Shown: positions 1-10,558 of the stretch, in pieces
Layout of the letters: each line of letters opens with the position of its first letter
Position numbering within the stretch: the stretch's first letter is position 1
Assembly (NCBI RefSeq): GCF_001632365.1
Contig: NW_024468523.1
Location: 186,001-250,000 of the forward strand
Direction of reading: 5' to 3'
Source of the DNA: Laetiporus sulphureus 93-53
Lineage: Eukaryota > Basidiomycota > Agaricomycetes > Polyporales > Laetiporaceae
Length of the DNA stretch: 64,000 nt
Notes under the pieces: model-generated
The model's database searches: none
Seen by the model: only the letters and a program-made list of their open reading frames with translations
Told to the model about the DNA's origin: nothing
Program-made: the position numbers and the translations under genes

Positions 1-2608
1 GGCAACGCCACGGACACTAGTTGGCCTTCGCGATGCGTCTGCGGTTCCGTAAGGCCCGGGAACTAAAATGGATTGCTGGGCCATGAAGATCAAGCCTCCG
101 CTCCTCGCTCTTCTCATCAAGGCATCTATTGAGAGGAAGGTACCCCATAATCACAGCGAGCAGTTCTAGAACAGCACATCGACGCTAGGGAGAGCTATAA
201 ATCCCGCAAAGATGCAAATACGATGTTGTGACACTCTGTTAGGCTGACTGCAGAAAACATTACACGACATGCGTGGGTTCGAGGAACGTGTCTCCGCCAG
301 TCGCAATATGTTCGCTGCCGTGTGCGGGACGACGAGCGGGGAAACCGAGTGACTATTCTTACGCCACGGCAGACATGACGACCGCAATGCCATTTTCGGG
401 CTTCCTCCACGGAGTTAGGGTACGTGTGCTCAGTTGCTTGTGAAGAAAGCTCATCGATGGGAAGCAGCTGGTAAAGCACGCCATCGTGCAGGTCGAAGTA
501 GCAATTCTCTAGCACGACGAACTTCGTGTAGGGCTTCTCATCAAGGCAGAATGCGCCCAATCAACTGCGTTTCCTAGTATTTCCGAAGTACAAAACGCAT
601 GGGTGTACCTCATCAGTTGTCTGACCATGCGGACAACATCGTCCGCAGGCGCAGCGAGGGCCGAGCCCGGCACAACGGCAACCGTTTGACTGAAGGTAGA
701 GATCGTCGCAGTTACAAACGGCCGTTCTCCTCCTTGGACATTAGGATGATGATCAGGAAGCAAGTGATCCGGCCGCGAAGACTCTGCGGTCAGAACATGG
801 ACAGTCGGCAGTAATCACGTCGCCGTTCCTCAGCGATGCCTAGCCTTTGCCAATAAATGATTCATTTAGTTTGTTCATTCAGTTTGTTGCAATATGATGG
901 CGTGTCTTGCGTCACAAAGGAAGGCTTCGCTCCGGACACTCAATGGAGTATATACTCGTAAAGGTTATCATTTCCATCATCTGTCCTGCTTTTGTTCTGA
1001 GCAAGTCATCAGATACGACTAGAAGTGCAAAGACGTAAACCTTACGGAGCAGCACAACCCACGTTTGAAATCATCAACGTTCGAGGTTCTTCTAACGTTC
1101 AAATAGCTGTCTAATCCATTGAAGGCACGTTCACTAGAATATCCAGCTCACCTTTTGCATGCCCTTCGTCCCAGGTATGATGGAGGACTTGTGCGACGCA
1201 CGAAACAAAGATAGAAGTGCCTTCGCTGCGACTGAGAAATCATTCAGCATATCAAGTTCAAACGTTGGGTCGATGATTTGCAAAAAGAACTCAGTGAGAA
1301 GGCATCTGAAGGCTCCGCCTCCGGGTCGAGAGGGCCTACGAACGTTCAAGTTTGAAGTCCGCTGTATGGTCTGAATGGAAACGACTGCATGGCCGCCCTA
1401 GGATCTGTTTTCGTCTCACAACCTGGACATTAAGCGCGCGCTCGCGATGATTTCGTCGCATTGTGCGATGGCGATGCGGAGGGCCTATGAGAGAAAGGTC
1501 AGGACCAGGTCGCACGTTCCTGAAGGAAGGCGCCTGACATGTAACAGATGTACTACACCGCATCGGCAGCATCAATTTCCAGACATCGGCCTTCTTCGCA
1601 TACACGCGGCTGTAGGTCTCGTTCGCGTTCCGCCTATATGAAGTAGCAACGAGTCGTCAGGTGGTGAACGTCGCCTAGCTAGCCCGGTCAGGTGTATGTC
1701 GTAGCATCGTGGTCAAATGTCACGTTCGGCCGCTCAGTCTGGGGGCTCATTCAAACATGAAACTTTTGACTCGCGAAAACCAATCGGAGAAGGTCCGCCT
1801 CACGCGCTTCCCTGGTTTCGAGCATCGCTTTCTACGACCTGTTACGGCAGCGACGGAACGAGACCACCGGGTCGAGAACCACAACATATTGCGGATGGTC
1901 AGATGCACAGCGGTGGAATATATTTCAGCACTCTGGGGTTCTGATGTGACTGGTCCCGGGTTGATGTGGTCGAGCACAAGCCGGGTCTGCGTCATGGGTT
2001 ACGTACCTGCAGCATCGTGGCTCAGGATGATGCAAGAGCACAAGTATGAGCTGCGCGTACTATTGGGATGCTCTCGCACGCAAAACTCGCATCTGCGAAC
2101 GTTCGTGCTTGTGTTATATATATATATACTTCCATCTTGAAGTTACATTTCGAGGGTGCATGTGCACAGCGTGCAACGAAGTCTTCCCCGTCTTCATCTG
2201 AATGGAGCTCAGAGCCTGCATTTCTGGGGTCGATGCATACATGTGTCAACCACATTTGCAGATGTTGCTATAACGCCACAAGAGAAAAAACGCTTTTAGC
2301 AGGATAATACAGGAAGAGTCCGCCAGAAGTCAGTTAAAGTTAGCCGACGAGTAAGAAGAGTAAGCGAAGATCATGAGAGGCAGATCCGAGAGGTCGCCGC
2401 CACAAGCCACGCGCGCACGATCACGCCGGCGCCGATGTGCAAGTCAATAACAACACGCGCTTACATTCTCTGGTCACCGTCACGAGTTGACTCACCGTTG
2501 GTATAAAGCTCGTACGGATCATGCTGACCACTTCCCTGCCCACCGTTGCTGTCCGCTCGAAACCTCCCATACCATCCACCTCGCACTTTAACCTTGCAGA
2601 CGTTGGCC
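1..2608. other. Region without a recognisable gene
   Basis: No reading frame here has splice-linked continuation or a recognisable domain, and the open frames are short and overlap on both strands. A TA dinucleotide run lies near 2114-2128. The last few hundred bases must hold the promoter and 5' leader of the F-box gene that starts at 2609, but I see no clear TATA element. Confidence 0.5.
2114..2128. repeat. TA microsatellite
   Basis: A short uninterrupted TA dinucleotide run in non-coding DNA. No function is suggested. Confidence 0.8.
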
Positions 2609-5021
2609 ATGTCCGGAACGACCCCAGGTTCCCGCTTAGGAGACATGTACCCTCCGGAGTTGCTCTCTACCATCTGTGCCCACGTATATGACGCTGGATC
2701 TTCACCCCCGGTTACGTCGCTCGACCCTCAGCTGCATTCCGAGGGCAGTGCACCGACCTCCTTACCATCCTCATATCCTCCAGCACATTGGGCCGAAGGT
2801 GTCTCGCGGCGGACGTTGGCCAATCTTTGTCTCGTGAACCGCGCGTGGTACGAGGCCGCCAAACCATGGCTCTGGCGTAAAGTAGAAATACGACTTCCGC
2901 GAAGCTGGCTGTCTTTAGTCGAAGAAATTGCCGGGGGTGATGACGAAGATGTCGAAGAAGAGCAGACGGCCTTTATGGTCGGTCAGACTATTCACAATGC
3001 TGAGAACGCTGTGTTGGCCACTCGGGATCTGCTTGGAGCGGTTCCCGACAAGGCCACCGCACTTCAGCTTCACGAGAAAGTACTCGAAAGACTGGGTGGC
3101 CCTGACGGCTCCATCCCTCCTGAGCTTCTCACCCCTCTCGCCAGTCGCGACCCGAGCCCGAGACGTCTGAGGCCCAAAAGTAAGAGTCCCGCCCGATGGA
3201 AAATGATGCGTTCCATAAGTGACGCGATCCGAAACGTCATGGAGCACGACAATCCAGGAATGTATGGTGCGTGAAAACACTGCATCGCCTAGAATTCCGA
3301 CGGCTAAATTTGGCTACGATGTCGTGCTCATACAGTACCGCTACCGAACGTTCCACATGCCGGTCAATACGTGCGACACCTCGACTTCAATCATTTTCGA
3401 ACCATCGGAATGAGGCGCTCTGTCGAGGAGGGTGTCAACAACCGATTTGTGACCGGTGACAGATTGGAGTCCGTCTTGAAGGTACGTGATCCGTCACATG
3501 TGAAGTCGACCACATGGAAAATCGTCCTGACGCGCAACCTGACACGCAGGAAATGCCCAACCTTGTGGCATTCGGCGCTACGGAATATATGGACGGCGCG
3601 CTCACGTTCCCGGTGCTCAAGGAACTGCTCTTAAGAGGATCCGCGTCACGAGGCCGGGGGCGCCCGTCGCGTGGTCGGGACCTTGTTGTCTTTGACCCGA
3701 ACGATGCTGAAGACGAGGAGCGCGAACGACGGCGCGAGTGCAAGGAACTCGACGCTATAGACCTCACTGGATGTGTAAGCGCTGTTTTCGTCAACGCGCT
3801 CACTCAGTTCGTCGAAGATCATCTCATTGATCGCTCCACCTCCGACTCGGATGCCGAGGATGACACCAACGCGGAGCGCGGTAAGCCTCGCAGCCGAAAT
3901 GCAATGCAGGAACCGCTGATATTTCCGGGACTGCAACGGCTCGGACTGCGTGGCGTCAAATCGGTGCAACCGCACATTTTGAACTCGTTCGTGCTGGCGT
4001 TTCCCTGCCTCACGCATTTGGACCTTTCCTGCACGCGCATCACGCCCGAGGTCCTCGCTGCATTGGGGACGTCACCCACCATCCGCCTGCAATCTTTGGC
4101 GCTCGAACGCTGCAATTGGCTGACCGGCGAGAGCATACGGGACTTTTTGATCAACGCTCCTGCCGCCAAGAACATCCGCGAGCTTACTCTTTACGGCGAC
4201 TGGACTTTCCCCTCGCCCCTCTCCACTGATGATTTGGACGCTATCTTCTCTCGCGCGCCATGCTTCACGAGTGGCGAGCTCGTGTATCTCGATCTGTCCA
4301 GCGCCCCCGTGACGAAAGAGCACTTGCTCAACATGTGTGCATCCCAGCCGCACCTGCGCTCTCTGGGGCTCTCGTACATACGCAACCTCGAGCTCGACGT
4401 CATCGCCAAGTTCCTCAAGGAGAAGGCACCGAACGTCGAGGTGCTCACTCTGGTCACGTCGTCCCCCGAGCTTGGGTATGGCGCGCAGGTAGTCACGGCG
4501 CGTCAAGCACCTATGAACTTGCATGCGCATATCATCCGTCCTCTCTGCACTCCGCCGTTCTCGTTCAGCCTGACCGCGATTAAAAAGACCGCGCAGCCGC
4601 CGACGCGCCTCCGCGTGGTTGAGCTTGCGACGCCGTTGCTTGCGAGCCTAGGAGCGGGTGCGGACTCCTGGCGGGTCATCAAGAGCAAGGGAGGACGGGG
4701 CTGGTACGTTGACACGGGAAGCGGTTGGATGGCCGAGCTCCCTGCTTCCGGTGGCAAGGGTTGTGGTCTGAGGAGGAACTTACCTAGAGAGCATCCGTGG
4801 AGGGTTGCTTTGGAGCGTCTTGCGGACGCAAATGGTAACGTTAGCAGTGGAATTGGATGGCATGCACGGAAGATGGAGGTGGGTGTGGCGTTACTCTACT
4901 CAAGCTGTGCGGTGTATGCTCACATGTGTCGTCTTTACTCATGCAGGTACTGCAAGGACACGGCCTTCTCGGAAGAGAAGCCGGACTGTATGGCGCTGTG
5001 TCGTTTGCATATCAAGGCTGA
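2609..5021 (+). CDS. F-box protein with leucine-rich-repeat-like region
   Basis: Four exons are supported: 2609-3266, 3336-3481, 3550-4878 and 4947-5021. They give about 735 residues, and all three introns (67-69 bp) are GT-AG and keep frame. The N-terminus carries an F-box-like segment: PPELLSTICAHVYD near residue 13, then LCLVNRAWYEAAKPWLWR near residue 75. The large third exon has repeating leucine patterns such as LKELLLRG, LTHLDLSCTRIT and LVYLDLSSAPVT, typical of LRR-type substrate receptors. F-box proteins of this kind recruit substrates to SCF ubiquitin ligases through Skp1; that role is inferred from family. An acidic/arginine-rich insert lies around residues 320-340. The alternative reading through the last intron to 5085 is less likely, because splicing gives a compact C-terminus ending FAYQG. 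The exact start is chosen at the ATG just before the F-box segment; an in-frame ATG at 2546 is possible. Confidence 0.8.
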
Positions 5022-5540
5022 ACGGCAAGGCACTGCAATACGTTGCTGGGTTATCACCCTAACGCGGGTGGTCCCTCTTACGTGAGCCTTGTTTTCCTGA
5101 TTTGTGTCCTATTGTGGGGAGAAAAATTGGGCTTCCCTTTGTTGTGGTTGTGAGCTTGTGCTTTCTAGGTCAATCTCGTGAAGTCTTTATCGGTCAGACA
5201 ATGCTGGCGTGTACAATCAGTTTTTGTAATTGTCAATACGTGCTGTACAACAAGGAAGCCAGATGTAGAATAGTCTCCGAAGCAATATTTACTCGACTAT
5301 GTCCGAAGTTATGCAAACATCCATGACATTCGTTGCACAGTGCCTCTTGTTCCAGGATGAGGCTATGCAGCAGATCCGATAGTGGCAGATTCGACGATAA
5401 GTACTAAAGGCATTTGTCAGTCGATATCTGATATGTGGAGGTTCGGAGTTATCATTCATGTGATCGATCAATCCGCTATGACCCACATCTTCGACGCAAC
5501 CTTCGAGTTCAAACCAAACTCTCTCTGTCCCACAAGTCTG

Positions 5541-5558
5541 AGGATATCCAGATATCCT
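5541..5558. repeat. Small inverted repeat (8-bp arms, 2-bp centre)
   Basis: The arms AGGATATC and GATATCCT are exact reverse complements separated by CA. Further GATATC/TGATATC words lie on either side (5420-5575). The function is unknown and it may be chance in a locally repetitive stretch. Confidence 0.6.
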
Positions 5559-7488
5559 GATTCCTGATATCAATCGAGTGTCTGACAACGGATCACTGCA
5601 TGACATTGGTACCTTGTTCTCACGCGGCGGCAATGCACATGGCATAGCATCACTCAGATAAGCGGGCCTCTGAGCACTGAGTGGCGCATTGCGTGTGACC
5701 ACAGTGGCCGAAGATGTCTTGCTGTTGTAGGCTAGATCTGCTAGCACATTCACGGATCTTCCTGTGGTATCTCGACGCTTCTTATCACTCAATGGTGATC
5801 GTTTGAACGACAATCCGGATAGTTGTCGATCGATCATCTGTGTGGCCTTTCTGGTAGCCAGGATGCAGCTTGCAACTACTCAATCACACGTTATGCTGGT
5901 GTTGTCCTTGCTCGCTGCACTCTTGACCATTGGCTTCTGGTGAGAAAGACGTGACTCTAACAGGCCATCTGATGAGGCGTAGTTGAGTGGCGGTATCACA
6001 GTGCCCGTCGTTATCTACTCAGCCAACTCGGGTCAGTTGCTCGTCAGCTGGGATTTCCAGATAGGACCAGGGATGCTTCTATCAATTTAAGTTCTGGTCT
6101 AGCTTATCGATGACTCAGCATTCACTGCGCAGAATTTATTTAATTCCAAATGCTGTGCTTCCAAGCTGGATATGCTGACGAAGCATGCCAACGGCCCCTA
6201 GCAGAATCCTAGACGCAGTGCAAGAGGTATCCAGCTTTCTCTCGGTGAACGAACAGCACATTTCAGACAAAAGGACGCCGCACTTTTGATCACTGGGGAT
6301 CAGATGCCCCCAGATGCACGACGGGTTCACTCGACTTGGACCCTCGTATACTGTAACACTGTTGCTCTGGAATAACTGCGGCTCATTCTTCTCTTTCGGG
6401 GCTCCCCGAGTATGCGCGTTTTCAGTCAAAGGCCAACAGTAAGTAGCGCTCGTCGTAATATCAATGGCACGGATCTAGTAGTTCACAGAGCTTTATCCAC
6501 AAAACTTGCTATACGCACTGCCCCAATGCTGCGTGTTTCCCGCATGCATGGGCCACGTCAATGTCTCTTCAATGGCACGCTTTCGATTTGCCACCGGCAC
6601 GACTTATGCTTGGGCTTCCATCTAGATTTCTGGAACTATTGTGCGCATCGTGAGAAGCTCCTTTCAAAGGGTTGCCCAACCAGCGACGGCATGAGGTGAG
6701 CATTGTAACGGACATGAGTTCGTGTCTGCCTTATTGAGTGTCTGTCGCTCTCACAGGAGCTTCTCGTGTACCAGGATTTATACAATTGCGTGAACTTCGG
6801 CTTACTTTGTTGGTCTATAACGTTTACGTTGATTTTGACTCCCTAGGATCCTCATGGCTGTAGAATCTGCCTGCCACCCGGTATTCGGCTCCTCATCTTC
6901 CGAAGGACGGGGTTCCGGATGCAATCATTCAAACTAGGCGTTCTTGGAGCCCTATCTTATGTCTAGGTAGCACCGCCCTGCACAGTGATCGTCATTCAAA
7001 AGCCCAAACGTCCAAGTACGCTAGAATCACCTGCACTTTGCCGCTGACGCTCTCGTGATGTGAAATTCAGGACCGCTGATCCTGGAAATTCGGCGAGCCA
7101 AGTCGAACCGATTGGAACATACTGGCTCCATGAAGAGCACGAGATTGCAATCCTTGTTCGCGATGACGCTGTTCGAGCAATGGCACCCAGATTCTGTAGC
7201 ACAACCGTCAGCATGACCTTTCTCCACAGTTCTACGATCGAACCATTTCTCAGGGCTTCGTCATGTCCGACAGTCTCTTGCAGGCTGTGTGCAGTCATCC
7301 CATGAAGTCCGATCTACGATTCCATTCCAGGGCTGTTGGTATTCCGAGATCCATATTTGAAGACATATTTTTGGAGAATCATCGTGCTTCCTTACCGAGG
7401 GTACTGACGTACGATAAGGATCTTCTCCCGAAGTCGAAGGACTACTTGCATCGCCATCGCTCTGCCGCGTCCCTTAGCAAATAATCCG

Positions 7489-7740
7489 CACAGCAAATTG
7501 CACTCTCGTCAATATTGGTATAACCTGCACACTGCTACCGTACTCACTGCTCCGCACAATCGGCGCTATGGCTCTCCACGCCAAGGACCGTCCATTCTCA
7601 CGGCGTAACCCTATCCCGTGCGGCTGTGCATTGGCAGCTATACTCGCGATTCTTTGTGTTCCAGCGGCTCGCGCAAGCGATCAATCGAACATATGCGTCG
7701 CTTTCTGTTCGGAACCTCTTTACCTTCGAGCCCGCTTCCG
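7489..7740 (+). repeat. Diverged direct repeat, copy A
   Basis: This segment resembles 7968-8215 in the same orientation. Shared landmarks occur in the same order: CAGCA...AACTG/AATTG at the start, CTCGTC, a CT(C/G)CACAATC block, GCCAAGGAC, a CAGCT(A/G)TACTCGC block, the GATCAATCGAA / GGTCAATCGAA words and a final GAGCCCGCTTCCG-like end. Substitutions and small indels separate the copies, so the duplication is old. Confidence 0.6.
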
Positions 7741-7967
7741 CTTGTGCCTTACTTACCCGGTGTCGCTTTAGGCAAGTCATGACTTGCAGTTCCCAGGATA
7801 AACAAACCTATTTCTTGCAGCTCCTGCACAACTCGAAGCCCGCTCGAGACTCCGATCATGCATCCCTAACTCCTGAGCGAGATATTGGCATTGATATGGA
7901 TCGTTACAAAGTCGGAGGACCGCTTTGCATCCTGATCGATTCCTTTGGATCCATTGGGAAACTAATC

Positions 7968-8215
7968 AGCACAGCAACTGCTCCTCGTCGATTGATGCAT
8001 CTGCGCGCAGTGTTTCCATACCCACGGCTCTGCACAATCACCATCGTGGTCCCCGGTGCCAAGGACGCCCTGGCGAATTGTAATTTGTGTCTCATAAAGC
8101 TACACTGACAGCTGTACTCGCAGTTCCGCGTATTACAATGGTTCCCACTAGCGGTCAATCGAAGATACGCGTGGTTCGTCCTCTCGAGTCTTCCTAGTAT
8201 TGAAGTCCGTTCACA
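7968..8215 (+). repeat. Diverged direct repeat, copy B
   Basis: Second copy of the segment at 7489-7740, about 480 bp downstream in the same orientation, with the same ordered landmarks. Neither copy has an open frame that the other conserves, so the unit does not look protein-coding. Confidence 0.6.
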
Positions 8216-10536
8216 AATTATCAATCCGATATTAGATCAGACGAGTAATGCTGTGCCGTTCAGGACCATAGACTCTTCTTTCCTTGAACCTCGGCGTACC
8301 TTAACTTACTCATATTCACACTGCCTATCGGCACGGGTCGGCGCACTTGCCGACACGTATGACGAACTGTGGAAGTGCTGCGGGGACGGCTAGTGCTCTT
8401 CAACTGTACAGCATTCGGTAATACTGGCAAGCGGTGGATGCACGGTGGACAGCTACCTTCGGGACTCCTTTGAGCCTGTTCCGGAATTACTTGGCCCTGC
8501 AAAGTGTGCCATAATCAACGCGAACGTGGATGGTACCAGCACAGCTCACACTTTTTTTAATGCTGCGCGTGCAATGTCAGGCCTTCTGCGCAGATCGTTA
8601 GCGTTTTTGAGTGTGTGCTGATCACACAAGAAGGGTACTTCGTTAGCTTCTTTTGCGTGGAATCTCGCCAGATCTTCGGGAGGAGGAGTGCTATGTGCGT
8701 GGCCGAGCTTTATCGTTACAGTGCCGCCAGGTGAGTCGCATTCTCGGTACGTCGGCCCTGTCAACGCACGTCTACTGCGGTCGCGTGCCGCAAAATGTTT
8801 TTCACTTAAACCTGTGCCACACGGCTCGTCTCAGCTTGCAACGCAGCTCGCTAACGTCGGGATCTCATCCTTCCTTGACAGCAATTAATGCTAGGGCCAC
8901 CGCTCTCATTCATGGACCGCCTGCGACAAATGTCAAAGGCGGTATGGCCCATGACAAGCAGCCACAGCAACATCAACAGCCGAACACACCGTGAGTTCGT
9001 TTCCCACCAAATCATCTCACCTCAGGGCGAGCGGTGCATAATACAATCACATAATCAAAACGCCAAGCGCATCACTGCATCAGTACCAGTACTGAACATG
9101 ATCTTGAATAGGTCCAAGGCGAATACCGCTGTCATTCCCATCACTGATATGCAGCTATCAGATACCGCTGGGAGGTAAATTGCGATGGGCGGGGAACGTA
9201 TTGGATGTCAAGAAATCCTCGCGCGGCTGGCCATGGTGCGCCCACAGCAAAAACATCGCACGTCCGTGGTTCTAGAATGACGCATGCAAGCGTGCAGGCC
9301 ACTTTTACGGCGATCAGGCCTTTAAATCGAGATCTGATGCCTCCATGTCCGTGCACGAGGCGAAATAACTTCCTCGTGTCGCTCACAAAAAGCAATCTTT
9401 AGCATACAGTTTCCGACTTTCCTCCGCCATTACTGATCGGTTCGTTTAACTTCCGTAAAGCGGCACGTGTAATGAACTAAGCTTCCCTGAACTCGAGAAG
9501 CGCCGGCTGTCGCCGGCAGCAGACCTTGCGACAGACAGCCTCAAAGTGCGAAGGATGACGTGAGCGAACGAAAAAGGCAAGATACAAATACAGCCAAACA
9601 ATGCACCAAAATCTGCGTTACATTTGTGCCCTTGCTGTCGCAAGGTAACTTTAAGCGGAGAAGCAAGTGGGCTGTGCATATGAATTGCTTGCGGAACGTT
9701 CTGCCGTATACTGTGCTTCCCTTACTGACGCGAACGTTCGGTGTATTGAACAGCGGTGTACTGTTTGCGAACAGAGTGAACTATGAGTTATGCATATACA
9801 GGAGCAGCACTGAGAGCTGTGCAATGCATAGCGGAGCATAGAGATAAGATCAGGAACCCACAATCCCGGAATCGACGAACCAGCAGTCCGCTTGGCAGAA
9901 TTCATGGGCTGTGCTACGGCAACCGGCTCCTCAGCCAAGCAAACGTGTCCTTCACAGGAGGGCCCAACGGCTACCGGGCTGCGATATCATATTCATACTA
10001 AACTCTCCTGCCTGCGGGCCATCCTGTCGCTCCTTTCTCCTCCTTTTCTCGCTACGCCCTGTGGCCCGCTGCTAGTTTCAAGGCCACTTCCCTGAGATAT
10101 CTGGCACAGCGATCGGAGCTTGCTGTCTCGATTGGCGCGTTGAGCAGACAGTTGCTTATATCCCTCACGGTGAGCTACACCGCGAGGCGCTGTTTGTTGT
10201 GACCGAATAAGCCTAATTGTTCATTCCTTTTTTTAAGGATTCCCTTTGAGGTCTCGCTATATAGGAGCAGGTCCCCTTTCTCGTACGTTCCGTAGTTATA
10301 TTGGCACCGCCCGCCACACACCGCCTCTCAGGTTCTGAGCAGTGCTACCTTGAGTACCTCGGCCGTTACCACGCCTGAATAGCCGATCGTGTGCTGTGCC
10401 TCGAATCTCAGGATCGCAAGCATTGTGCATAGTTCCATTGATTCGGAACTGCCTTGACTGCTAATTCGCCATCCTGCGGCCACACACCCTCGTGGCTATC
10501 CGCACCCCGTGGCTATCAAACCTCCCACCCGATCAC

Positions 10537-10544
10537 TATAAAAG
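10537..10544 (+). promoter_or_regulatory. TATA box-like element upstream of the Ca2+/H+ exchanger
   Basis: TATAAAAG lies 15-22 bases before the ATG at 10559. The motif is close to the consensus, but the spacing to that ATG is unusually short. Either the leader is almost absent or translation begins elsewhere. Confidence 0.45.
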
Positions 10545-10558
10545 AACAATCGGACATC

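Larger units (their letters stand above)
5022..10558. other. 5.5-kb gene-poor region
   Basis: No gene is supported on either strand. Open frames are short, overlap each other and show no splice-linked domains. The stretch contains a diverged direct duplication (7489-7740 and 7968-8215) and a small perfect inverted repeat at 5541-5558. It looks like old, decayed repetitive DNA, but I recognise no transposase, integrase or reverse transcriptase. Confidence 0.5.

Noticed and set aside
1709..2140. 143-codon plus-strand open frame
   Set aside because: Overlaps other open frames, ends in the TA microsatellite, and has no domain or splice partner.
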